From Motilibacter deserti (GTDB lineage Bacteria; Actinomycetota; Actinomycetes; Motilibacterales; Motilibacteraceae), in contig NZ_JAANNP010000008.1 of NCBI RefSeq assembly GCF_011250635.1, positions 29,620 through 84,545 on the forward strand: 54,926 nucleotides of DNA, given 5' to 3'. A program made the position numbers and the translations under genes. Shown one piece after another: positions 9,954 through 18,305 of the stretch (its first letter is position 1; each line of letters starts with the position of its first letter). Under the pieces are notes generated by a model. That model did not search any database. It was not told where the DNA came from and saw only the letters and a list, made by a program, of their open reading frames with translations.

Positions 9954-11363
9954 TCAGACGTCGTAGTCGACGACTGCCTCGGCCGACAGGCTGCTGTAGT
10001 TGCCTGCCGCATCCACGGCTCGGACGCGGTAGTAGTAGCGCGTCCCGTCGACGAGCCAGTCGCCGTCGACGTAGGTGGTCGACGAGGCCCAGTCGGTCAC
10101 GTCCTCCCCGGAGGAGCCGGTGGAGCCGGGGCGGGTGGACCGCTGGACGACGTAGTCCACGTCCTCGCCCGGCACCGCGTTCCACGTGACGACCACGTCG
10201 CTGCCCGACTGGACCGCTCGCACGTTCGTGGGAGGCGGCGGCGGGAGGATGTCGTAGAGGACGCTCGCCGGCTCCGAGGGGGTGCTCCAGTTGCCGGCCG
10301 CGTCGATCGCGTAGACCCGGTAGAAGTAGCGGACGCCGTTGACCAGGAAGAAGTAGTCGGTGGCCCAGGGGTAGAAGCTGTTGAGCAGGCGCTTCTCGCC
10401 CGCGGAGCCCGTGCCGGTCGCCGTCGTCGTGCGCTCCACCACGTAGCGCACCGCGTCGGGAACGGCGGGCCAGCTCACCTCGACGCTGCTGCCGTACTGG
10501 TAGGCGTAGACCGGGCCGGGAGCAGCCGGCGGCGTGGTGTCCACCGGCGCCGGGACGGTGGGCGTGGGGGTCGGGGCAGGCGCTGGCGCCGGGGCAGGTG
10601 CGGGCGCCGGGGCAGGCGCGGGCGCGGGGGCGGGGGCAGGCGGCGGAGCAGGCGCGGGCGGGGGCGGCGGGGCAGGCGCCGGGACCGGCCCGACCAGGCG
10701 TGGCCCGCCGGTCACGACGTCACCGGCGCCGCGTACGGCGGTGTCCCGGCGGTCACCGACCACCCGGTCGCTGCCGGCGCCGCCGTCGAGCCGGTCCGCG
10801 CCCGCGTCGCCCGCCAGCCGGTCGTTGCCGACACCGCCGTTGAGCGTGTCGTTGCCGGCCGCGCCGCTCAATCGGTCCTTGCCCGCGCCGCCGCCGAGGG
10901 TGTCGTTGCCGGCCCCGCCGTTCAGCCCGTCGTCACCGGCGTCGCCCTCGAGGACGTCGACGCCCGCGCCCCCGGCAAGGGTGTCGTTGCCCGGGCCGCC
11001 GATGAGCCGGTCGTTGCCCCGCCCGCCGTTGACGCGGTCGTTGCCGGCCCCGCCGTCGAGGCGGTCCCTGCCGGCCGCGCCGATGAGGACGTCGTGCCCG
11101 TTGCCGCCGAGCGCGGTCCCGTTGACGCAGATGATGTCGTTGCCCGCGAGGCCGTGGACGGTCGAGCGCGCGGCCTTGGCGACGATGACGTCGCGGCGGG
11201 CCGTGCCGCGCACGACCGTGCCCGCCTTGGTCGAGACGATCGTGGCCGCGGCTCCGTTGCACCGCACGGTCGCCGCCTCCGCTGCCGTCGGCAGTGCGAG
11301 GGCTGTGGCGGTGGCGGACGTGACGGCCAGTGCCGTCAGCTGCAGCAGCATGCGTGTTCTCAT
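9954..11363 (-). CDS. Secreted RTX-repeat protein with two fibronectin type III domains
   Basis: A 469-residue exported protein. Residues 1-30 are a Sec signal peptide ending near AEAA. About 50-205 hold at least eight glycine/aspartate nonapeptides of the hemolysin-type calcium-binding class (LDGGAGNDRVNGG, LIGGPGNDTLAGG). About 215-265 are an almost pure Pro-Ala linker. Two FnIII domains follow (VSWPAVPDAVRYVVER ... YRVYAIDAAGNWSTPS, and VTWNAVPGEDVDYVVQR ... YRVRAVDAAGNYSS). The ATG at 11363 has AAAGGAAAG upstream. No type I secretion genes are nearby, so Sec export and a surface adhesive or glycan-binding role are inferred. The ligand is unknown. Confidence 0.85.
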   Translation of the reverse strand: MRTRMLLQLTALAVTSATATALALPTAAEAATVRCNGAAATIVSTKAGTVVRGTARRDVIVAKAARSTVHGLAGNDIICVNGTALGGNGHDVLIGAAGRDRLDGGAGNDRVNGGRGNDRLIGGPGNDTLAGGAGVDVLEGDAGDDGLNGGAGNDTLGGGAGKDRLSGAAGNDTLNGGVGNDRLAGDAGADRLDGGAGSDRVVGDRRDTAVRGAGDVVTGGPRLVGPVPAPAPPPPPAPAPPPAPAPAPAPAPAPAPAPAPAPAPTPTPTVPAPVDTTPPAAPGPVYAYQYGSSVEVSWPAVPDAVRYVVERTTTATGTGSAGEKRLLNSFYPWATDYFFLVNGVRYFYRVYAIDAAGNWSTPSEPASVLYDILPPPPPTNVRAVQSGSDVVVTWNAVPGEDVDYVVQRSTRPGSTGSSGEDVTDWASSTTYVDGDWLVDGTRYYYRVRAVDAAGNYSSLSAEAVVDYDV

Positions 11364-11379
11364 GAGCGCTTTCCTTTCT

Positions 11380-11416
11380 GGCCGGCCGTCCGCCTGTCGG
11401 TGGAGTGCGGCCGGCC
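11380..11416 (-). terminator. Hairpin between the glycosidase and RTX genes
   Basis: GGCCGGCCG (11380-11388) pairs with CGGCCGGCC (11408-11416). It lies 48-84 nt after the minus-strand stop of the glycosidase gene and just before the ribosome site of the RTX gene. It could end the upstream transcript or attenuate read-through. Confidence 0.5.
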
Positions 11417-11463
11417 GGGGCAGGAGCTCCGGGTCCTGACCCGCGGCAGGGCGCCTCGGGTCG

Positions 11464-13260
11464 TCATCGAGTGGGCCTCTCGAGGAATGCCGCTGCCGCG
11501 GCAGCGGTGAGGCCGGGGCCTGTGATCAGTGTTGGCGTGCCGGTCAGCCGCACGGTCGCGCCGGGGTCGAGCGGCGTCTCCCGCCCGTCGAGCCCGGTGA
11601 GCGCGGCGGCCCCGGCCGGGGCGGGCAGGCCCACGGGGGTGGCCGTCGTCCAGACGATGAGCCTGAGCGACCCGTCGTCGCGATGCAGGACGCACGACCA
11701 TTCGTCGTCACGGGTTCGGCAGCCCGCCAGCCGGCCGCCCTCCAGCCAGGCCCGCGTCGCCCGCCACGCCCGCATGGCACGGGTCGGGCCCGCGTCGTCG
11801 GTGAGGTTGATGCCGAGGCTCCGGTTGTGCCACCAGGCGTACCAGTAGACGCGGGAGACACCCGAAGCGCGGTTCACGATCAAGGTGCGCGCGAGGAAGC
11901 CGGCGGCCACGTCGTCGGGGATCGGGGGCGCGACGGCCTCGGGTTCCACGACCCCGTAGTTCACTTCGGTGTTCCAGACCGGCTTGTCGATGCCACGGGC
12001 ACGCAGCGCCGTGATGACGGTGTCCAGCTGGACGGCCGCCGTCTCCGGCCCCTCCCCGGTCGGGGGATAGAGGTGCAACGCGATGACGTCGACCGCGGCC
12101 GGGTCCAGCTCGTCGAGGTAGCGGTACAGCCATCCACGCTGCCCGGGAGTTCGTGTGGCCAGGCCCGGGCTCACCACGAGCGCGTCGGGGTCGACCGCCT
12201 TGACCGCCGCGTACGCGGACTCGGTCAGTCGCGCCATGTCGGCCTCGCTGCCGTGGAAGTAGTCGCTCACGTAGTTCGGCTCGTTCCAGACCTCGTACGC
12301 CCGGATCCGGCCGTAGTAGCGGTCCGCGACCGCCGTGACGTACGCCGACCAGAGCGCCAGGCTGCGTGGCGGCTCGCCCGTGCCGGGGACGTGGACGCCG
12401 GGTGCCCGCGGGTCGCTCGAGGCCCAGGCCGGCGTCTGCCCGAGCACGAGCATCGGCCGCAGCCCCGCACGCTCGGCTGCGGCGACCGCCCGGTCGAGCG
12501 GCTCCCAGTTCCAGCGCGACGGCGCCGGCTGCAGGTCCGCCCAGGTCGTGCCGTCGTCCCACAGGCGGACGCTGCCGAAGTCCATGCCGTCCTGCGGGCC
12601 GGGCTGCCCGTGGATGCCGAAGAACGCCCGGCTCGTACGACCCGTCTGCTCGAGCTCCTGCGCCGGGAGCGGCGCCCGGGTGGGCCTGGTCGTCGGCGGA
12701 GCGGAGCAGCCGGCAGGGGCAGCGGCACTGGCAGAGGCTGAGGCACAGGCTGCCTCCCGCGGCCTACCGTCGGCGGCGGGCGGCCTCCCGTCGCCGCCAG
12801 GAACCGGCTGTGGCGTGGCCGTCGGCCGCTCCATCACGGGACGCGGTGTGCGGACCGGCCGCGGACCAGGCCTGGGCGATGGCGGGGGCGCGGGCGCGCT
12901 GACGGCGGGTGGGGGTACGGCACCTGGCGTCACCGGCGGCGGAGCCACCGGCGGCTCGTGTGCAGCCGCGTCCGGTGGCGCGCCGGCTGATGACGGGGCG
13001 GCTGATGACGCGGCCGGGGTCGGTGATGCGGCCGACGACAGCAGCGGCTGCGAGGGCGCAGCCGGCGCCGCCGATCCCGAGCGGCCCGCGGTCGTGATGG
13101 GGCCCGTGGCAGGCAGCCCCTCGACGGTGGAGAGGACGGCCGGCGGCGGCTCGGCGACCGGGGGCAGCGCCGGGCACAGGGCGGCCAGAGCGGCGAAGGT
13201 AGCGAGCGCCGGGACCTTGCCGCGTCGAAGGGCTTTCCCCCGAGGGGAAGCGTTCGGCAC
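11464..13260 (-). CDS. Secreted clan-A glycoside hydrolase (GH39-like) with long Pro/Ala-rich N-terminal region
   Basis: A 598-residue protein. Residues about 10-40 form a signal peptide or anchor; about 40-215 are low-complexity Pro/Ala/Ser-rich, a likely wall-spanning linker. The catalytic TIM barrel runs from about 220 to 500. The acid/base Glu is in YEVWNEPNYVSDYF and the nucleophile Glu in KPVWNTEVNYG, the spacing expected for clan GH-A. The (W)NEP context and ALHLYPP segment resemble GH39/PslG-like enzymes more than GH5, but the family call is tentative. A small beta domain follows to the C terminus. The GTG at 13260 has no good ribosome site, so the true start may differ. It probably acts on a surface or environmental polysaccharide. 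Confidence 0.82.
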   Translation of the reverse strand: MPNASPRGKALRRGKVPALATFAALAALCPALPPVAEPPPAVLSTVEGLPATGPITTAGRSGSAAPAAPSQPLLSSAASPTPAASSAAPSSAGAPPDAAAHEPPVAPPPVTPGAVPPPAVSAPAPPPSPRPGPRPVRTPRPVMERPTATPQPVPGGDGRPPAADGRPREAACASASASAAAPAGCSAPPTTRPTRAPLPAQELEQTGRTSRAFFGIHGQPGPQDGMDFGSVRLWDDGTTWADLQPAPSRWNWEPLDRAVAAAERAGLRPMLVLGQTPAWASSDPRAPGVHVPGTGEPPRSLALWSAYVTAVADRYYGRIRAYEVWNEPNYVSDYFHGSEADMARLTESAYAAVKAVDPDALVVSPGLATRTPGQRGWLYRYLDELDPAAVDVIALHLYPPTGEGPETAAVQLDTVITALRARGIDKPVWNTEVNYGVVEPEAVAPPIPDDVAAGFLARTLIVNRASGVSRVYWYAWWHNRSLGINLTDDAGPTRAMRAWRATRAWLEGGRLAGCRTRDDEWSCVLHRDDGSLRLIVWTTATPVGLPAPAGAAALTGLDGRETPLDPGATVRLTGTPTLITGPGLTAAAAAAFLERPTR

Positions 13261-13626
13261 CGCGGTTCAACTCTTTTCGAGAGCGCTGAATCCGAGAGAA
13301 GCCGCGCAATTGCGGCAGCGACTCCCCGTGTCGCTGAGCACGTGGCCGGAGAATCGGCGTGCCCGGCTCGGGAAACCCCCGCCAGCAGCACAATCCGGCG
13401 ACCGGCGACGACTGTAGCCCGGGTGCCCGCCGTTGATGGCGCTTTCGCGCGCATTCGTCGATAACGATCAACGGGCGTGCCGAATGATGGCTGGACGCTC
13501 GTCCTTCCGGCGCGCGGCGACGCCACGCGGGGCGGCACCGGTGCGGACGTCGGCGCCGACCTTCGCACGCGAATCGGCGCGCACGCTGGAGACGGGACCG
13601 CGACGGCGCAGCGCGGTCGCGCAGGG
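13261..13626. other. Intergenic region without a credible gene
   Basis: This 366-bp stretch lies upstream of the glycosidase gene (minus) and downstream of the PASTA pseudogene. No reading frame looks protein-like. It holds an inverted repeat, CCGTTGAT/ATCAACGG, around 13430-13475, and may contain the promoter and a long leader for the glycosidase. I did not recognise a riboswitch class in it. Confidence 0.4.
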
Positions 13627-14162
13627 TCAGGCGCCCTTGATGACGATCGGCTCCGGCGGAAAGGGCGGGTCGGGCGGGAGGACCGGTGGCGAGCTGATCC
13701 CCACCCGCAGGGGGCCGGGCGAGAAGACGAACGACCTGCCGGGCGGGTCCTGGCTGACGACTTTGCCGCCCTCTTCCTCGATGAGGCTCGGAGGAGCAGG
13801 TGACGGCCTATCCCGCGTTCCGCAGCCGCGCCACGCCCTCGACCTGCGGCAGGCCCACGGCGTCGGGCACTTGCGGCGGCTGCCGACCCGCGGAGACCAG
13901 CACCAGCGCAGGGCCGGCGGTCTCGGTGCCCTCGGGTGGCTCCCTCGCGCGGTCAGCCCCTCGGGATGGTGTCGGCGAACGCGGAGCTGCTGCCGGCGAA
14001 GGACAGTCCCGCGTCCGCAAGGGCGGAGACCGCGTCGCCGAGGGACAGGCCGGCCACACCCGGTACGACGAGCATCGCCAGGCGCCTTCCCGCGAGGGAC
14101 ATGCTGGGCGCGAGCAGCTCGAACGTACTCGCGGATTGCGTCCCCGGGAAGCGGCGCGGCCG
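13627..14162 (-). pseudogene. Frameshifted two-PASTA-domain protein
   Basis: Three successive minus-strand frames each hold part of a PASTA-repeat protein. Fragment A (14162-13953) reads VVPGVAGLSLGDAVSALADAG and stops at TGA. Fragment B continues with EPPEGTETAGPALVLVSAG and then VPDAVGLPQVEGVARLRNAG, and stops at TAG (13808-13810). Fragment C gives LIEEEGGKVVSQDPPGRSF and a Pro-rich tail ending at 13627. Removing one G from a GGGG run near 13956-13959 and one from a GGG run near 13811 restores one continuous frame with two PASTA domains of about 60 residues. PASTA domains bind peptidoglycan or muropeptides. No clear start or signal peptide is visible upstream, so the gene looks broken at the 5' end too. 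Sequencing error is the main alternative. Confidence 0.65.
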
Positions 14163-14215
14163 TCAAAGAACTGCGGCCGGTGCAAGGGCTAGGTGATGCC
14201 GGCCAGGGGCGAAGA

Positions 14216-14797
14216 TCAGGAGGCGCCGGTCGGCGCGAGCCCGGCGAGCAGCAGCCGGACGAGCCGCCGGGCGTCGTAGCGCGGGTCGGTGTCGGCGCCG
14301 ATGCACAGGTTGCCGATGCCGCGCATCAGCTCGTAGGCGCTCACGTCCGGGTCGACCTCGCCGGCGTTCGCCGCAGCGGCAAGCAGGTCGGCGCAGACGG
14401 GCAGCAGCCGGTCGAGGAAGTACGTGTGCAGGGCAGCCGACCCCTCGTCCGAGCGCAGCGCGGACGCCAGCCCGTGCTTCGTCACCAGGAAGCCCACGAA
14501 GAGGTCGACCCACTCGGCGAGCGCGGCCTTCGGCGACGACGCGTCGGCCAGCAGCGCCGGCCCCGCCTCGGCGCAGGACTCGACCTGGTGGCGGTAGACC
14601 GCGACGACGAGGTCGGCACGCGTGGGGAAGTGCCGGTAGACCGTGCCCATCCCGACGCCGGCCTTCGTGGCGATGTCGCGGACGGGCACGTCCACGCCCC
14701 CTGACACGAAGAGAGCGGCCGCGGCGTCGAGCACGGCCTGCTCGTTGCGGCGTGCGTCCGCCCGCTTGGGCCGGGCGGTCTCCGGTGCGTCGACCAT
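14216..14797 (-). CDS. TetR/AcrR family transcriptional regulator
   Basis: A 193-residue repressor. The N-terminal HTH is clear (LDAAAALFVSGGVDVPVRDI, then GVGMGTVYRHFPTRADLV). The C-terminal ligand domain (LAEWVDLFVGFLVTKHGLASAL ... TYFLDRLLPV) resembles the SbtR-like group. The ATG at 14797 has GAGGAG upstream. It is divergent from the aldo/keto reductase gene with 175 bp between them, and two copies of a pseudo-palindrome in that gap are its likely operators. It probably represses itself and the reductase until an unknown small molecule binds. Confidence 0.93.
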   Translation of the reverse strand: MVDAPETARPKRADARRNEQAVLDAAAALFVSGGVDVPVRDIATKAGVGMGTVYRHFPTRADLVVAVYRHQVESCAEAGPALLADASSPKAALAEWVDLFVGFLVTKHGLASALRSDEGSAALHTYFLDRLLPVCADLLAAAANAGEVDPDVSAYELMRGIGNLCIGADTDPRYDARRLVRLLLAGLAPTGAS

Positions 14798-14813
14798 GTG
14801 TGCTCCTCGTCTG

Positions 14814-14862
14814 TTGCCAACCGGAACATCGCTCCGTATGGTGAAGGCGGAGCGTTGTTCCG
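14814..14862 (+). promoter_or_regulatory. Promoter with embedded paired TetR operators
   Basis: TTGCCA (14814-14819) and TATGGT (14837-14842) are separated by exactly 17 bp, a good sigma-70-type promoter toward the reductase. CGGAACATCGCTCCG (14822-14836) fills the spacer. CGGAGCGTTGTTCCG (14848-14862), its reverse complement with one mismatch, lies just after the -10. Each 15-mer is itself nearly palindromic. A repressor bound here would block polymerase directly. Confidence 0.75.
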
Positions 14863-14972
14863 CTTCCATGGTGCCAGGCCAGTGGCCCGCGTGCCAGGAG
14901 CGGCCGCGCCCCTCGGCATCCGCCGACGCGCTTCCCGGAGGCAGCGTCGGCGACGACAGGCAGGAGACAGCC

Positions 14973-15992
14973 ATGCAGTACCGCACCCTCGGCCGCACCG
15001 GCGTGCAGGTCAGCTCGCTCGCGCTCGGCGCGATGAACTTCGGCGCCATCGGCAGGACCACGCAGGAGGAGGCGAGCGCGATCGTCGAGGCCGCGCTCGA
15101 CGCCGGCATCAACGTCATCGACACCGCCGACATGTACGCGCAGGGCGAGTCCGAGGAGATGGTCGGGCGCGCGATCGCGGGGCGCCGCGACGACATCGTG
15201 CTGGCGACGAAGGCGACGATGCCGATGGGGGAGGAGCGCAACTCCCGCGGGAGCTCCCGGCGGTGGTTGACGAGGGCGCTCGAGGACAGCCTGCGTCGGC
15301 TGGACGTCGACCACGTCGACCTCTACCAGGTCCACCGCTGGGACCCGACGACGAGCGACGAGGAGACTTTGTCCGCCCTCACGGACCTGCAGCGCGCGGG
15401 GAAGATCCGCTACTTCGGGTCCTCGACGTTCCCGGCCTACCGCATCGTGCAGGCACAGTGGGCCGCCCGCGAGCACCACCTCGGCCGCTACACCACCGAG
15501 CAGCCGAGCTACTCCGTCCTGCAGCGCGGCATCGAGGGCCACGTGCTACCTGTGACCGCAGAGTACGGAATGGGTGTTCTGGTGTGGAGCCCGCTCGCAT
15601 CGGGCTGGCTGTCGGGCGCCGTGCGCGCCGGCCGCGAGGTCAGCACGAACCGCTCGGCCTTCATGCCGCAGCGGTTCGACCTCTCGATCCCGTCCAACCA
15701 GGCCCGGCTCGACGCGGTGGAGCGGCTGGCGAAGGTCGCGGACGAGGCCGGGTTGACGATGATCCAGCTGGCGCTGGGGTTCGCGACCGCGCACCCGGCG
15801 GTCACGAGCGCCATCATCGGCCCGCGCACGCTAGAGCACCTGCACTCGCAGACAGCTGCAGCCGACATCGTGCTTTCCGCTGACGTCCTCGACGCCATCG
15901 ACGAGATCGTCCCGCCCGGCGTCGACCTCGCCCCGCAGGAGAAGTTCGACACCCCGCCGGCGCTGCTCGACCCGGCGCTGCGCCGCCGCTGA
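14973..15992 (+). CDS. Aldo/keto reductase
   Basis: A 339-residue NADPH-dependent (beta/alpha)8 reductase. It opens with MQYRTLGRTGVQVSSLALG and carries the catalytic Asp/Tyr segment INVIDTADMYAQGESE, Lys in DDIVLATKATMPMG, and His in VDLYQVHRWDP. The ATG at 14973 has AGGAG at good spacing. It belongs to the YajO/Tas-like group that acts on aldehydes or ketones. The divergent TetR gene probably controls it, suggesting induction by a toxic carbonyl or drug-like compound. Confidence 0.93.
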   Translation: MQYRTLGRTGVQVSSLALGAMNFGAIGRTTQEEASAIVEAALDAGINVIDTADMYAQGESEEMVGRAIAGRRDDIVLATKATMPMGEERNSRGSSRRWLTRALEDSLRRLDVDHVDLYQVHRWDPTTSDEETLSALTDLQRAGKIRYFGSSTFPAYRIVQAQWAAREHHLGRYTTEQPSYSVLQRGIEGHVLPVTAEYGMGVLVWSPLASGWLSGAVRAGREVSTNRSAFMPQRFDLSIPSNQARLDAVERLAKVADEAGLTMIQLALGFATAHPAVTSAIIGPRTLEHLHSQTAAADIVLSADVLDAIDEIVPPGVDLAPQEKFDTPPALLDPALRRR

Positions 15993-16001
15993 ACGGGCCC
16001 C

Positions 16002-16331
16002 TCACCCCTCCTGCGGGCCGGCCATCTCCGGCGCGCGGTAGGGCACGCCGGCCGGGCCGGCGAGGCCGTCACCGTCCTCGTCGTCCTCGGGCGCGGTCAT
16101 CGGCTCGCTCTCGTCCAGCTCCGTGCCCAGCTCGTCGTCGGGCTCGTCGGCGAGCCCGGTGGCGCCGAGGTCGAGCGCAGCGGGCACGGCGTCGGGGACC
16201 GGCTCGGCGCCAAGGGAGGCGGCGGCGTCCAGCGCCTGGGCGTACGCCGCGTCCGCGGCATCGGCCGGGTCGTAGCCGCGGCTGGGCGGAAGGTCGAACA
16301 GCGCGGACTCGCTGCCCCCTGGGTCCGTCAT
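16002..16331 (-). CDS. Acidic hypothetical protein downstream of udgX
   Basis: A 109-residue protein, very rich in Asp, Glu, Ala and Pro (ADEPDDELGTELDESEPM; PEDDEDGDGLAGPAG), with no predicted membrane segment or recognisable domain. It is probably largely disordered. The start is only 4 nt after the udgX stop, so it is the last gene of the parA-udgX operon and convergent with the reductase gene (9-nt gap). Its function is unknown. Confidence 0.7.
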   Translation of the reverse strand: MTDPGGSESALFDLPPSRGYDPADAADAAYAQALDAAASLGAEPVPDAVPAALDLGATGLADEPDDELGTELDESEPMTAPEDDEDGDGLAGPAGVPYRAPEMAGPQEG

Positions 16332-16335
16332 CGGC

Positions 16336-17043
16336 TCAGGCCAGTGCGCCGGCCGCGACCCGGAGGTCGGCGACCAGCCCGGCGTACGCCTCCTCCCGCG
16401 CCTGCTCGGGGTCAGAGGACCCCGTGCCCGCGCGCAGGACGGCCGACGGGTGGATGGTCGCCATGAGGAAGCCGTTCTGCACCGCGCCGGAGTCGGTCTC
16501 GTCCGCGACCAGCCGGGGGAACAGCTGCCCGCGGCTCTTGGTCACGCGGAACGACGGGCCGAGCAGCGCCTTCGCTGCGGTGGCACCGAGGCAGACGACG
16601 ACCTCAGGGTCGATGACGGCCAGCTCGGCGGCGAGCCAGGGGCGGCAGGCCTCGATGTGCACCCGGTCGGGGGTCTGGTGGATGCGGCGCTTGCCCGGGG
16701 CCGACTGGGTGAAGCGGAAGTGCTTGACCGAGTTGGTGACGTACGCGTCCTCGCGGTCGATGCCCGCCTCGGCCAGCGCGCGGTCGAGCAGCTGACCGGC
16801 CGGCCCGACGAACGGCTTGCCCTGCCGGTCCTCCTGGTCGCCGGGCTGCTCGCCCACGAACGCGATGCGCGCCGTCGGCTCGCCCACCGAGAACACGACC
16901 TGCGTCGCCGGCTCCCACAGCTCGCAGCCGCGGCAGGAGGGCGCGGCCTGGCGCAGCTCGTCCAGGCCCACGCCCGCGGGCACCCACTGCTGCGCGTCCG
17001 GCCGTTCGACCTGCTCTCCTGTGCCTTGCGCCCGAGTCGTCAC
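16336..17043 (-). CDS. udgX: Uracil-DNA glycosylase of the UdgX class
   Basis: A 235-residue Fe-S uracil-DNA glycosylase. Motif A is GEQPGDQED (residues 64-72), the UdgX variant with Gln/Glu where family 4 has other residues. The KRRIHQTP loop (118-125) is the UdgX signature. Its His (residue 122) is the counterpart of the residue that forms a covalent adduct with uracil-containing DNA in Mycobacterium smegmatis UdgX. The Fe-S ligands are probably C37, C40, C133 and C151. The C-terminal HPS loop (TIHPSAVLR) is present. GTG at 17043 overlaps the upstream stop by GTGA. The known family member binds and does not release the abasic site, so it caps rather than simply repairs. Its place in a ParA operon is unusual. 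Confidence 0.93.
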   Translation of the reverse strand: MTTRAQGTGEQVERPDAQQWVPAGVGLDELRQAAPSCRGCELWEPATQVVFSVGEPTARIAFVGEQPGDQEDRQGKPFVGPAGQLLDRALAEAGIDREDAYVTNSVKHFRFTQSAPGKRRIHQTPDRVHIEACRPWLAAELAVIDPEVVVCLGATAAKALLGPSFRVTKSRGQLFPRLVADETDSGAVQNGFLMATIHPSAVLRAGTGSSDPEQAREEAYAGLVADLRVAAGALA

Positions 17044-17348
17044 TGCTGCAGCCAGCTCCTCACCAGGTGGTACGCCGCGTCCTCGGCGGTGTACCCGGCC
17101 GCCTCCGCGCGTATCCGCAGCGCCTTGCGCACCTCGCGCGGCATCTTCACCCGCAGCTCGACGACCTCCTCGCCCTTGCGGGTGGGACGGTGCGCAGTGC
17201 CGGCGTCGGCCTCCGCCGACGGCCGGTCGCCCAGGGTGTCGCGCGCCGGGGGCAGCGCCGCGGCGAAGGAGGCCAGCCGGGCGGGGGCGGGGCGGGGGCT
17301 GCCGTCGGCCCGGCGCTCGTACGCGGGGCGAGGGCGAGGCGCGGTCAT
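17040..17348 (-). CDS. Small basic protein with RHH-like C terminus, ParA partner candidate
   Basis: A 102-residue protein. The first 60 residues are Pro/Ala/Arg-rich; the last 40 (VELRVKMPREVRKALRIRAE, then AGYTAEDAAYHLVRSWLQQ) resemble a ribbon-helix-helix DNA-binding fold, with a basic beta strand followed by two helices. It overlaps parA upstream (ATGA) and udgX downstream (GTGA). By position it could be the ParB-like or centromere-binding partner of the ParA ATPase. No full-length ParB is present. The domain call is from reading the sequence and is tentative. Confidence 0.75.
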   Translation of the reverse strand: MTAPRPRPAYERRADGSPRPAPARLASFAAALPPARDTLGDRPSAEADAGTAHRPTRKGEEVVELRVKMPREVRKALRIRAEAAGYTAEDAAYHLVRSWLQQ

Positions 17349-18184
17349 CGCCGCGCTCCGCGCGGCTTGGCCCTCACGTCGTGGCCGACGCGCTGGTGCA
17401 GCGGGCCGGGCCGCTGCGCGCGCTCCAACAGGTGCGCCAGGTGGGCGTCGAAGGCGTCGGCGGTCGCGCGCCCGCCCGGCGTCCGCACGGCCTGAACCGG
17501 GACGTACGCGCCGGCGGCCTGCTGCACCGCGGTGCGGTCCGGGACGGGCGGGTCGAGCAGCAGCTGCGGGTACGCGGCGGCGAGCTCGCCGAGCCGGTAG
17601 GCGTGCTCGGGCGAGCGGGGGCGTACCCGGTTGACGACGATGCCCGCGGGGCGCAGCCCGAGGTTCGCCGACTGCCGCACCGCCTCGATCGCGTCGAGGG
17701 CCTGAGCCGCGCCGTGCAGCGCGAAGAGCGTCGGCTCGGTGACGACGAGCGCGTCGCTGGCCGCCGCGAGCGCGGCCGACGTCAGCGGCCCGAGCGTGGG
17801 CGGGCAGTCGAGCAGCACCAGCGGCCACTCCTTCGCCACTGCGCCCTGCATCGCCGTGCGCAGCCGCAGGTCGCCACGCGGGCCCGGTGCGGGGCCGTAC
17901 TCCACCGCGCGCAGCCCCGGCTCGGAGGCGACCACCCCGACATCGGCGCCCCACGCGCTGGGCGCCACCGCGTCGGCGAGCGCGCCGGCGCGCGGCTGGG
18001 CCAGCACGTCGGTGATGCCGCGGGCGGCGGCGGGCGGGTCGAGGACGGTGGTGGCGTTGCCCTGCGGGTCGAGGTCGACCACGAGCACGCGCAGCCCACG
18101 GGCCGCGGCGGCACCCGCGAGGCCGAGCGTCACGGTGGTCTTGCCGACGCCGCCCTTGAGGCTGACGACAGCGACGACCGGCAC
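17345..18184 (-). CDS. ParA/Soj-family ATPase (orphan)
   Basis: A 279-residue deviant-Walker P-loop ATPase. It has KGGVGKTT with the signature lysine near residue 10, VDLDPQGNATT as the A' motif, and VLLDCPPTLGPLTSAAL as Walker B. Family members form nucleotide-dependent dimers that bind DNA non-specifically and position chromosomes, plasmids or protein complexes. Here there is no parB, parS or origin context; the partner genes are a small RHH-like protein and UdgX in overlapping frames. The GTG at 18184 has no spaced ribosome site and may be leaderless. Confidence 0.92.
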   Translation of the reverse strand: MPVVAVVSLKGGVGKTTVTLGLAGAAAARGLRVLVVDLDPQGNATTVLDPPAAARGITDVLAQPRAGALADAVAPSAWGADVGVVASEPGLRAVEYGPAPGPRGDLRLRTAMQGAVAKEWPLVLLDCPPTLGPLTSAALAAASDALVVTEPTLFALHGAAQALDAIEAVRQSANLGLRPAGIVVNRVRPRSPEHAYRLGELAAAYPQLLLDPPVPDRTAVQQAAGAYVPVQAVRTPGGRATADAFDAHLAHLLERAQRPGPLHQRVGHDVRAKPRGARR

Positions 18185-18305
18185 CTCCCGGACTCTAGGT
18201 GCGCCGGCCCCCGCAGTCCGGAAGCCTCGCCGCAGGAAGCCCGGTCAGTCCCATCAGCAGCGCCTCGAGCCGACCTGCTGCCGCCGCGTGTGCGCGGCCG
18301 ATCGC

